From: JAVBTT01 sp031556035
Lineage (GTDB): Bacteria; Bacillota; Clostridia; Oscillospirales; UBA929
Length of the DNA stretch: 64,000 nt
Direction of reading: 5' to 3'
Assembly: GCA_031556035.1 (NCBI GenBank)
Contig: JAVBTT010000001.1
Location: forward strand, 62,001 to 126,000
Position 1 is the stretch's first letter. Every line of letters starts with the position of its first letter. Positions 50,562-57,637 of this stretch are shown here, in pieces. A program made the position numbers and the translations under genes. The notes under the pieces are model-generated. The model searched no databases. It was given only the letters and a program-made list of their open reading frames with translations, and was not told the origin of the DNA.

Positions 50562-51622
50562 TTACCGTTGCCCCCTTCCGTCTGTCCGCGGAAATGCGCG
50601 CGGAAACGGTCAAACCTGGGCACCCCGAATCGGCGCGGAAGCCCTGTTTTATCGAGCAGCCACACCGTGGTGTTCATGAGCAGTATGGCATAGCATACGC
50701 CCTCCGGGTATCCTCCGAAGTAGCGTATGAATACTGTCAGCGCCCCGCAGCCTATGCCGAAAATAATCTGCCCGCGCTTTGTTACCGGGCTTGTGGAGTA
50801 ATCGGTTGCCATAAAAACAGCACCCAGCATCAGACCGCCGGACAGCAGATGATAGAGAGCCCACTCGCCGCGCGCCGCCCAATCGCCCCACGCTATGTCC
50901 CCCTTCGGGAACAGGAATGTCAGAGCCGCCACCGTGCCGATAAAGCTGAGCGGTATGCGCGGCGTGATGACCTTGCGCACTATCAGGTACAAGCCGCCAA
51001 ACAGTATCAGCACCGCGCTGACCTCGCCCAGCGAGCCCGCGATCTCTCCCCGGAACATCTGCCACAGGCTGGCCTCGGGCAGCAGCCCGTCCTTGAGCGC
51101 CTTTAGCGGGGTCGCGGCCGAGACCGCGTCGGTGGCCGCCGAGGTCATGTCTACGCTTAGGAAGGGGTTCAGCTTCTGCTCAAGCATCGGATTGGTCCAG
51201 GAGGTCATGATGGATGCCCATGAAAACAGAAAGGCTCTGGCGGCAAGAGCCGGGTTGAGAAAGTTTTTCCCCAGCCCGCCGTACAGCTGCTTAACAACCA
51301 CAATCGCGAAAAACGCGCCCACCACCGGGAGCCACAGCGGGACGGCCACCGGCAGACAAAACGCCAGCAGCAGTCCGGTCACGACCGCGGACAGGTCCCT
51401 TATCGCGGGAGGGCGCTTGAGCGCCCTGCACACAAGATATTCGAACACAACGCAGGAGATCACCGACACGGCGGTCACGGTAAATGCCCGTGGGCCGAAG
51501 AAGTACAGCGCGACCACCAGCGGAAACGCCAGCGCGATGCAGACGTCCAGCATGATTGAGCGTGTATTGTCCTCAGTTCTTATGTGAGGGGAGGAGGAAA
51601 CCACCAGGTTTAGCCGTTCCAT
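50558..51622 (-). CDS. rnfD: Rnf complex flavoprotein subunit RnfD
   Basis: A 354-residue membrane protein with about ten helices. Blocks include SSPHIRTEDNTRSIMLDVCIALAFP, YGGLGKNFLNPALAARAFLF and the flavin-attachment segment DAVSAATPLKALKDG. SAAT stands in place of the more frequent SGAT; the Thr that carries FMN is kept. FMATDYSTSPVTKRGQIIFGIGCG is a further signature. It lies between rnfC and rnfG. Confidence 0.95.
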   Translation of the reverse strand: MERLNLVVSSSPHIRTEDNTRSIMLDVCIALAFPLVVALYFFGPRAFTVTAVSVISCVVFEYLVCRALKRPPAIRDLSAVVTGLLLAFCLPVAVPLWLPVVGAFFAIVVVKQLYGGLGKNFLNPALAARAFLFSWASIMTSWTNPMLEQKLNPFLSVDMTSAATDAVSAATPLKALKDGLLPEASLWQMFRGEIAGSLGEVSAVLILFGGLYLIVRKVITPRIPLSFIGTVAALTFLFPKGDIAWGDWAARGEWALYHLLSGGLMLGAVFMATDYSTSPVTKRGQIIFGIGCGALTVFIRYFGGYPEGVCYAILLMNTTVWLLDKTGLPRRFGVPRFDRFRAHFRGQTEGGNGK

Positions 51623-51625
51623 CGG

Positions 51626-52951
51626 TCATTTCACCGCCTTCTTTTTCGCGTCCACAATCTTTTGCTTGCCTGTCCTGAAGCTCTGCACGAGGTAAAGCCT
51701 TCCGGGACAGATATATGAGCAGCAGCCGCATTCTATGCAGTCCGTTAACCTCTGGCGCTCCAGCGCCGGTATATCACCGGCGCGCTCGTACATGTACATG
51801 TATATCGGCAGCAGGTGCATAGGGCACACCTGGACGCACTTGCCGCAGCGGATGCATATCTGGTCAGGGCTCGTCTCCACGTCGGCCCGCGAAAAGGCCA
51901 GCAGCGAGCCGCACGCCTTTACAATCGGCGCCTTCAGGTCGTGCTGGGCCAGACCCATCATCGGCCCGCCCGCCAGCACCTTGGCCGGAGTCTCCCTGAA
52001 GCCGCCCGTCACCTCGAACAGGGCTTCCATCGGAGTGCCTATCCGCACCAGCAGATTCTTCGGGTTGCTCACCGCCGAGCCCGACACGGTGACCGTACGG
52101 CGTATCAGCGGAAGCCCCGAGGTCACCGCGCGGTGTATTGAGGCCGCCGTCTCAACGTTGAAAACCGCGCAGCCCACAGCGGCCGGAAGCTGACCCGGGG
52201 GCACCTCCCTGCCTGTTACCGCCTTTATGAGCTGCTTTTCCGCGCCTTGCGGGTACCGGGTGCGCAGGAGCCCGATCTCAATGCCCGAGCCATGCTTCGG
52301 CAGAGTGCGGCGCAGACTCTCATAAGCGTCGCGCTTGTTGGCCTCGACCGCTATCGCGGCAATGGAAAGGCCAAGTATCTTCATCAGAACCTTCAGCCCC
52401 CCGAGAACCTCCTCGGGGGCTTCAAGCATGAGCCGGTGATCGGAGGTTATATATGGCTCGCACTCGGCGCCGTTGAGAATCAGCCTGTCAACCTTGCCCA
52501 TGCCGGAGCGTATCTTTGTATGGGTTGGGAACGCCGCCCCTCCGAGCCCCACAAGCCCGGCGTCGCGCACAATTTTGAGCAGCTGCTCCGGGGTGAGGGA
52601 TTCCACCGAGCCATACGGCTTGATGCTCTCGTCTGGGGTGTCCAGACCGTCGTTCTCAATGACTATGCTGAGCACCTGCCCCCCGTTGGGATGCGGGCGC
52701 GGTTCTGTCTCAAGTACCTTGCCTGATACGGACGAGTGTATCGGCGCGGACACAGGTGACTTTGAATCCGCCACCACCTGGCCCATTTTCACTACCTGAC
52801 CGGGACTCACCACCGGCTCACATGGCGCTCCGATATGCATCGATACCGGCAGCACCACATAATTAGGCGGCAGCAGCAGCTCAACGGGCTTGTGCTTTGT
52901 GGCGGCCTTTTTGTCGTCGGGGTGTACTCCCCCGTGGAAGCCGACGCTCAC
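51626..52951 (-). CDS. rnfC: Rnf complex NADH-binding subunit RnfC
   Basis: A 441-residue peripheral subunit where NAD is reduced. Blocks are GGVHPDDKK, VGLGGAAFPTHTKIRSGMGKVDRLILNGAECEPYITSDHRLMLE (FMN/NADH region), and two [4Fe-4S] motifs CIRCGKCVQVCPMHLLP and CIECGCCSYICPG near 370-420. The GTG start at 52951 has GGGGGG six bases upstream. It is the first gene of the operon, divergent from rex, with a near-consensus promoter. Confidence 0.96.
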   Translation of the reverse strand: MSVGFHGGVHPDDKKAATKHKPVELLLPPNYVVLPVSMHIGAPCEPVVSPGQVVKMGQVVADSKSPVSAPIHSSVSGKVLETEPRPHPNGGQVLSIVIENDGLDTPDESIKPYGSVESLTPEQLLKIVRDAGLVGLGGAAFPTHTKIRSGMGKVDRLILNGAECEPYITSDHRLMLEAPEEVLGGLKVLMKILGLSIAAIAVEANKRDAYESLRRTLPKHGSGIEIGLLRTRYPQGAEKQLIKAVTGREVPPGQLPAAVGCAVFNVETAASIHRAVTSGLPLIRRTVTVSGSAVSNPKNLLVRIGTPMEALFEVTGGFRETPAKVLAGGPMMGLAQHDLKAPIVKACGSLLAFSRADVETSPDQICIRCGKCVQVCPMHLLPIYMYMYERAGDIPALERQRLTDCIECGCCSYICPGRLYLVQSFRTGKQKIVDAKKKAVK

Positions 52952-52985
52952 GGCCTTCCCCCCATTCCAATATGTTGGTTACGCT

Positions 52986-53014
52986 ATTATATCCCGTGCT
53001 TTCACATTTTTCAA
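52986..53014 (-). promoter_or_regulatory. Sigma-A promoter of the rnf operon
   Basis: On the minus strand TTGAAA (53009-53014), a 17-base spacer and TATAAT (52986-52991) lie 35 bases before the rnfC start. The spacer contains ATGTGAAAGC, one half of a Rex-like site; no second half is clear. Confidence 0.75.
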
Positions 53015-53071
53015 GTGCATAGAGCGCAAAGCCGTAACATCATTAAATCGGCTCTTCCGGCATACCGCATA

Positions 53072-53100
53072 TTGAATTATCGGTTGTTCTGTGTTATAAT
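53072..53100 (+). promoter_or_regulatory. Sigma-A promoter of rex
   Basis: TTGAAT (53072-53077), a 17-base spacer and TATAAT (53095-53100) lie about 75 bases before the upstream small ORF. Confidence 0.72.
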
Positions 53101-53174
53101 TCCGTCAAAATTCGCTGCCCTCGGTCAAATTTTCTTATAACGCAGATTTCGCCTGCCGGAAGGATGTATTAAAT

Positions 53175-53234
53175 ATGTCTATCACCCCCCCGCGCTCCAA
53201 GATTGCGTCCGGTTCGTCCGGGGATGGCAACTGA
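53175..53234 (+). CDS. Small upstream ORF coupled to rex
   Basis: A 19-codon frame (M-S-I-T-P-P-R-S-K ...) begins with ATG after GGAAGGA at moderate distance and stops with TGA one base before the rex ATG (TGAGATG). The rex start has no good ribosome site of its own, so translation may be coupled to this leader. It could instead be the remains of an older Rex N-terminus in another frame. Confidence 0.4.
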   Translation: MSITPPRSKIASGSSGDGN

Positions 53235-53235
53235 G

Positions 53236-53877
53236 ATGCCGACGGACAAGCAAGCCATCTCACAGGCGGTTATACGACGGCTGCCCCGTTATCTCCGCCA
53301 GATGGATGTTCTGCTCGAAAACAACATATCAAGGGTGTCCTCGGGCGAACTCGCCGCCAGTCTTGGCCTGACCGCATCCCAGATAAGGCAGGATTTGAAC
53401 TGCTTCGGCGGTTTCGGGCAGCAGGGCTATGGCTATCAGACCCGCAAGCTGCGCGACAGCATCGCGGATATCCTCGGGCTTGACAGGGGTTATACGGCGA
53501 TATTGATCGGCGCCGGCAATCTCGGCAGGGCGCTGCTGCGCAAATATACGTCTTTCCTCTCGGGTTTTTCCATTATCGGCGCGTTTGACATAAACCCCTC
53601 CAAGAGCGTCCCCGGCTGTGTGGATATATACCACATGGATAATCTTGAGGAATTTATAGCGGAACGCCGCCCCCACGCCGCAATACTCACTCTGCCCACC
53701 GGAGAGGCGCATGAGGCCGCCCGCAGACTCTCCGCGGCCGGGGTGAGAGGCATCTGGAACTTTACCGAGGCCGATCTTCAGGGGCTCGGTTTGACTGTGG
53801 AAAACGTGTGGCTGTCGGACAGCCTTATGACGCTCTGCTACAGGATTACGGAAGAAGAGCGGAGCCCCCGCGTGTGA
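53236..53877 (+). CDS. rex: Redox-sensing transcriptional repressor Rex
   Basis: About 213 residues from the ATG at 53236; an in-frame ATG at 53224 is possible. The N-terminal winged helix (AISQAVIRRLPRYLRQMDVLLENNISRVSSGELAASLGLTASQIRQDLNCFGGFGQQGYGYQ) binds DNA. The Rossmann domain has LIGAGNLGRALL and AFDINPSKSVPG for NAD(H), and the C-terminal helix swaps between subunits. Rex senses the NADH/NAD ratio and in Clostridia controls fermentation and energy genes. The divergent rnf operon is an obvious candidate target. The last residues (EEERSPRV) are encoded by the start of the 155-bp repeat. Confidence 0.95.
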   Translation: MPTDKQAISQAVIRRLPRYLRQMDVLLENNISRVSSGELAASLGLTASQIRQDLNCFGGFGQQGYGYQTRKLRDSIADILGLDRGYTAILIGAGNLGRALLRKYTSFLSGFSIIGAFDINPSKSVPGCVDIYHMDNLEEFIAERRPHAAILTLPTGEAHEAARRLSAAGVRGIWNFTEADLQGLGLTVENVWLSDSLMTLCYRITEEERSPRV

Positions 53878-54180
53878 GCAAATATGCGAGGAACAGCGAA
53901 GCGCATGACGAAGCTTATTTGCGAACTGCGCGCAGGCGTTGGCGCAGCGGCAGAAAGCCGCGAAGCCAAGGCTGGAGCGCAAGCGGGGGCGGGAGCTTGA
54001 CATCACCCGAAGAGCGGAGCCCCCGCGTGTGAGCAAATATGCGAGGAACAGCGGAGCGCATGACGAAGCTTATTTGCGAACTGCGCGCAGGCGTTGGCGC
54101 AGCGGCAGAAAGCCGCGAAGCCAAGGCCGGAGTGCAAGCGGGGGCGGGAGCTTGACATCACCCGAAGAGCGGAGCCCCCC
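53854..54180 (+). repeat. 155-bp tandem repeat (2.1 copies) of the gene-3'-end element
   Basis: Copy 1 is 53854-54008, copy 2 is 54009-54163, and a third starts at 54164 and stops after the first 16 or so bases. The two full copies differ at three positions that I can see. The first supplies the last rex codons and stop. Each unit holds a stem GCAAATATGC / GCTTATTTGC (one mismatch, 53878-53887 with 53913-53922) and ends with GGGGGCGGGAGCTTGACATC. Related sequence follows rnfB and flhO. No protein is likely: forward frames repeat with the unit and lack ribosome sites. Confidence 0.85.
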
Positions 54181-54226
54181 AACTACAGAACAACTCAAGT
54201 TTCAGCATCGGAAAGTGTGATATTCA

Positions 54227-55360
54227 GTGCTTAAACCCAAGATCGCGATAATACTCGCCGTGAGCACGCTCGCGCTGAGCCTGCTCGCGCCGGTCGGCGG
54301 CGCGTCCTCTCAGCAGGGCGACGCAGTCGTGACAAAAAGCTACATAGACAAGGTCTTTATCCCAGCGCTCACCGACTACGCCATGGCGGAATACCGGGAG
54401 GGCTTCAAGCTCAGCCCCACGGCGATAGAACAGGCCATATCCAAGGCCCGGCAGGTCAAATCGCCCTCAAGCGTCGACGAGCTGACACTTGTCGTTCTGG
54501 ACGAGGTCAGGGGACGGCAGATAAGATACGCCCAAAGCGGCACCGTCATTTCCCTGTCCGCCGGTGAAACCCTGGTCGGAGGGCAGGGCTGCATGGTTTC
54601 TGTAGTATCCGGCACAGCGTTCGCCTCCGGCCAGATCATTGATTTCACCACAGGGGCGGACATCACCTCCGGCACGTCCCCGGCCGCAAACCACAAGCTC
54701 TGCCTCATGAGGGACAGCGGGCTCAATATTATCACAGCCTCAAAGATTGAGATATTCGGCTATTACCGCGTGATCCCCAGCCCCCGCCCGAAGTATGAAG
54801 ACATCGCGGACGCTCTTTACAAAATGGGGCTGTTCGCGGGCACGAATACCGGCTACGAGCTTGAGCGCCCGGCGACCAGGATTGAGATTCTGGTCATGCT
54901 GATAAAGCTGCTGGGCGAAAACGACGCGGCCACGGCTTACAAGGGGACACATCCATTCAAGGACGTTCCCGCCTGGGCAAACAGCTATGTGGCCTACGCC
55001 TACAGCAAGGGCTACACCGCCGGAACGTCCGCGACCGCGTTCTCACCGGGCAGCCTGGCCACCGGCGACCAGTACGCGACCTTTGTGCTCAAGGCCCTGG
55101 GCTACGATTCCAACAGGGATTTCAACTGGAGCCAGGCGCTCTCTTACGCGCAGCAAATCGGTCTCATATCGCCCGGAGAGGCTCCCCTGCTTGGGCAGCC
55201 GTTCCTGCGTGACAAAATGGTGTACCTGAGCTATTACTCGCTCTACGCCAACTACAAGGGCAAGGACTCCACCCTGCTACAGAGGCTTGTATCCAATGGC
55301 AAGATAGAGCAGGTCACGGCGGACGCCGCGGCCGGCGGGGTGACCAGGACGCGGCCCTAG
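54227..55360 (+). CDS. Secreted protein with S-layer homology (SLH) domains
   Basis: A 377-residue exported protein: signal peptide 1-26 (MLKPKIAIILAVSTLALSLLAPVGGA), a domain of unknown role (about 35-180, SYIDKVFIPALTDYAMAEYREGFKLSP), then SLH-type repeats: YEDIADALYKMGLFAGTNTGYELERPATRIEILVMLIKLLG (about 187-227), FKDVPAWANSYVAYAYSKGYTAGTSATAFSPGSLATGDQYATFVLKALGY and a third partial repeat. SLH repeats bind pyruvylated wall polymers. The GTG start has only a weak ribosome site (GGAAAG). The domain before the SLH repeats is not one I recognise. Confidence 0.85.
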   Translation: MLKPKIAIILAVSTLALSLLAPVGGASSQQGDAVVTKSYIDKVFIPALTDYAMAEYREGFKLSPTAIEQAISKARQVKSPSSVDELTLVVLDEVRGRQIRYAQSGTVISLSAGETLVGGQGCMVSVVSGTAFASGQIIDFTTGADITSGTSPAANHKLCLMRDSGLNIITASKIEIFGYYRVIPSPRPKYEDIADALYKMGLFAGTNTGYELERPATRIEILVMLIKLLGENDAATAYKGTHPFKDVPAWANSYVAYAYSKGYTAGTSATAFSPGSLATGDQYATFVLKALGYDSNRDFNWSQALSYAQQIGLISPGEAPLLGQPFLRDKMVYLSYYSLYANYKGKDSTLLQRLVSNGKIEQVTADAAAGGVTRTRP

Positions 55361-55368
55361 GCGGCGTG

Positions 55369-55404
55369 CACAGCGGCGGACGGCAATCACCGTCCGCCGC
55401 TGTG
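55369..55404. terminator. Bidirectional hairpin between the SLH and aldo/keto reductase genes
   Basis: CACAGCGGCGGACGG-caatca-CCGTCCGCCGCTGTG is a perfect 15-bp stem between two convergent stops, six to ten bases from each. Confidence 0.75.
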
Positions 55405-55409
55405 ATTCA

Positions 55410-56399
55410 TTAAGCTAAAACCGCGTCTATCTCCCCCAGCTCCTCCTGCGTAAACATGAGGTTTTCCAGCGCGCCGCAGTTCTCCTTGATCTGCTCCGGG
55501 GTCCTGGCCCCTATAATCACCGACGTGACCGTATCCCGGCGCAGCACCCAGGCCAGCGCCATCTGCGCCAGGGACTGCCCGCGCCGCTTGGCGATTTCGT
55601 TCAGCTTCCGGGCTTTCTCCACAGCCTCGGGCGTTACGGAGCTCTCGGTCAGAAATACGCTGTGCCCTGCCGCCCGGGAGTCCCGCGGGATACCTGTGAG
55701 ATATTTGTCGGTCAGCAGCCCCTGGGCCAGCGGGGAAAACACCGCCGAACCCATTCCGCATTCGTCCAGAGTATTGAGCAGCCCGTCCTCCACCCAGCGA
55801 TCAAGCATCGAATAGCGCGGCTGGTGGATAAGCAGCGTTACCCCCATGGATTTAAGTATTTTATACGCCTCTCGGGTCTGCTCCGACCTGTAGTTTGATA
55901 CGCCCACATAAAGCGCCTTCCCCTGCCTCACGATCTGCGCAAGCGCACCCATGGTCTCCTCCAGCGGAGTGTCCGGATCGGGGCGGTGGTGGTAGAAGAT
56001 GTCGAAATAGTCCAGTCCGCAGCGCTTCAGGCTCTGGTCTATCGAGGCGGTCAGATATTTCTTTGAGCCCCACTCCCCGTACGGTCCGGGCCACATGTAG
56101 TACCCCGCTTTGCTTGAGATCACCAGCTCATCGCGAAAGCCCCGGAAGCAGTCCCGCATGATCCTGCCAAAGTTCTCCTCGGCGCTTCCCGCGGGAGGCC
56201 CGTAGTTGTTGGCAAGATCAAAATGGGTGATGCCGAGGTTGAATGCGGCGGTCAAAAGCCGCTTCTGATCGTCCAGAGGCGCGGTGGCGCCGAAATTGTG
56301 CCACAGGCCAAGCGAAAGCGCGGACAGTCTCAGCCCGCTTTTGCCGCAGCGGTTATATTTCATGCGGTCGTATCTGTTGTCGTCGAAATCACAGCTCAT
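55410..56399 (-). CDS. Aldo/keto reductase (YghZ-like)
   Basis: 329 residues from the ATG at 56399, which has GGGGAGA nine bases upstream; the longer frame to 56618 adds unrelated residues. The AKR catalytic tetrad is visible: D and Y in FDLANNYG, K in VISSKAGYY, and H in IFYHHRPDPDTPLEET. Further family blocks are LYVGVSNYRSEQTREAY, FSPLAQGLLTDKYL and TSVIIGARTPEQIKEN. The nearest match is the YghZ/Gpr group, NADPH-dependent reductases of small aldehydes such as L-glyceraldehyde 3-phosphate and methylglyoxal. The substrate is inferred. Confidence 0.88.
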   Translation of the reverse strand: MSCDFDDNRYDRMKYNRCGKSGLRLSALSLGLWHNFGATAPLDDQKRLLTAAFNLGITHFDLANNYGPPAGSAEENFGRIMRDCFRGFRDELVISSKAGYYMWPGPYGEWGSKKYLTASIDQSLKRCGLDYFDIFYHHRPDPDTPLEETMGALAQIVRQGKALYVGVSNYRSEQTREAYKILKSMGVTLLIHQPRYSMLDRWVEDGLLNTLDECGMGSAVFSPLAQGLLTDKYLTGIPRDSRAAGHSVFLTESSVTPEAVEKARKLNEIAKRRGQSLAQMALAWVLRRDTVTSVIIGARTPEQIKENCGALENLMFTQEELGEIDAVLA

Positions 56400-56593
56400 A
56401 AGCGCGTTTCTCCCCCGCTCGCCGATATTTTCGCCCCGCCTGGACGGAGCGCGGACAAGCCTCTTTATTATAATGCAGCAATAGTTAATTGGCAAATATA
56501 AACCACAATTATGTGATATAATAGGAGAGCCTAATAGGAGAGCTTCAGTGCCGGAGTAATATATCCCATTATGTATTTCAGGGGGGCATTTGC

Positions 56594-57574
56594 GTGAAAG
56601 TCGCATTTTTTGACACAAAGCCTTACGACAAGATATGGTTTGACAGGCTGTGCGAAAGCTATGGCCACACGATCAAGTACTTCGACTATCACCTGAACGA
56701 GGACACCGCCGTGCTCGCCTCCGGCTTTGACGCGGTCTGCGTGTTTGTCAACGACACAGTGTCAAGGGAGGTGGTCGGCATCCTCTGTGAAAACGGCGTC
56801 AGACTGCTGGCGCTGCGCTGCGCGGGCTACAATAATGTAGACCTCGAGGCCGCCCGGGACAGGCTGCGCGTCGTGCGCGTACCAAACTATTCCCCGTCCG
56901 CCGTGGCCGAGCACGCGATGGCTCTGCTTCTGTCGGTAAACCGCAGAACCTACCGCGCGTATATCCGCACCCGGGACAACAACTTCAGCATCAACGGACT
57001 GATGGGCATCGACCTGTACGGAAAGACGATGGGCGTCGTCGGAACAGGGCGCATAGGGCGCACGTTTATCGATATTGCACGCGGCTTCAGGATGAACATC
57101 GTGGCCTACGACCCCTTCCCCGAGCCCGACTCCTCCATAAAGTACGTGAGTCTGGACGAGCTCTTTTCAATATCCGACGTCATATCGCTGCACTGCCCCC
57201 TGACCAGGGACACTTACCATCTCGTGAACTCAGACAGGGTCAGGCAGATGAAGCCCGGGGCAATCATAATCAACACCTCCCGCGGCGCGCTGATAGACAC
57301 GAAGGCCCTGCTGGACGGGCTGAAATCCAAGAAGATAGGCGGAGCGGGGCTGGACGTATACGAGGAGGAGGAGGACATCTTCTTTGAGGATCTGTCCAAC
57401 GAGATAGTCGAGGACGACGACCTCACAAGGCTGCTGTCGTTCCCGAACGTCCTGATCACATCCCATCAGGCGTTTTTCACCAGCGAGGCGATGCAGGCGA
57501 TTGCCACCGTGACGCTGGAAAACATATCGGCGTTCGAAAAGGACGAGGAACTCAAAAACGAGATCAGGGCTTAG
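56594..57574 (+). CDS. ldhA: D-lactate dehydrogenase (2-hydroxyacid dehydrogenase family)
   Basis: A 326-residue NAD-dependent enzyme reducing pyruvate to D-lactate. The substrate loop RCAGYNNVDLEAA, the NAD-binding GVVGTGRIGRTFIDIARGFRMNIVAYDP and the catalytic Arg (NTSRGALIDT), Glu (GLDVYEEEEDI) and His (LITSHQAFFT) are in place. The YEEE segment and FFEDLSNEIVEDDDL are typical of LdhA rather than of glycerate or phosphoglycerate enzymes. The GTG start has GGGGGG nearby. It fits NADH disposal under fermentation and is a possible Rex target. Confidence 0.93.
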   Translation: MKVAFFDTKPYDKIWFDRLCESYGHTIKYFDYHLNEDTAVLASGFDAVCVFVNDTVSREVVGILCENGVRLLALRCAGYNNVDLEAARDRLRVVRVPNYSPSAVAEHAMALLLSVNRRTYRAYIRTRDNNFSINGLMGIDLYGKTMGVVGTGRIGRTFIDIARGFRMNIVAYDPFPEPDSSIKYVSLDELFSISDVISLHCPLTRDTYHLVNSDRVRQMKPGAIIINTSRGALIDTKALLDGLKSKKIGGAGLDVYEEEEDIFFEDLSNEIVEDDDLTRLLSFPNVLITSHQAFFTSEAMQAIATVTLENISAFEKDEELKNEIRA

Positions 57575-57585
57575 CGGAGGACAAA

Positions 57586-57622
57586 AAGCGCTCCCTGTCC
57601 GCAGCGCGGACAGGGAGCGCTT
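57586..57622. terminator. Strong hairpin between ldhA and the lyase gene
   Basis: AAGCGCTCCCTGTCCG-cagcg-CGGACAGGGAGCGCTT is a perfect 16-bp stem between convergent genes, 12 bases past the ldhA stop, and can terminate both. Confidence 0.8.
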
Positions 57623-57637
57623 GGTATCTGCCGCTTC

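Noticed and set aside
52986..53014. A full Rex operator at the rnf promoter
   Set aside because: Only one half-site-like ATGTGAAAGC is visible; the second half of the palindrome is not.
53854..54180. The tandem repeat as a CRISPR array
   Set aside because: The units are 155 bp, contiguous and without unique spacers, and no cas gene is present.
53939..54220. A 93-codon frame within the tandem repeat
   Set aside because: It repeats with the 155-bp unit, has Arg/Ser-rich composition and lacks a ribosome site; it is a by-product of the repeat.
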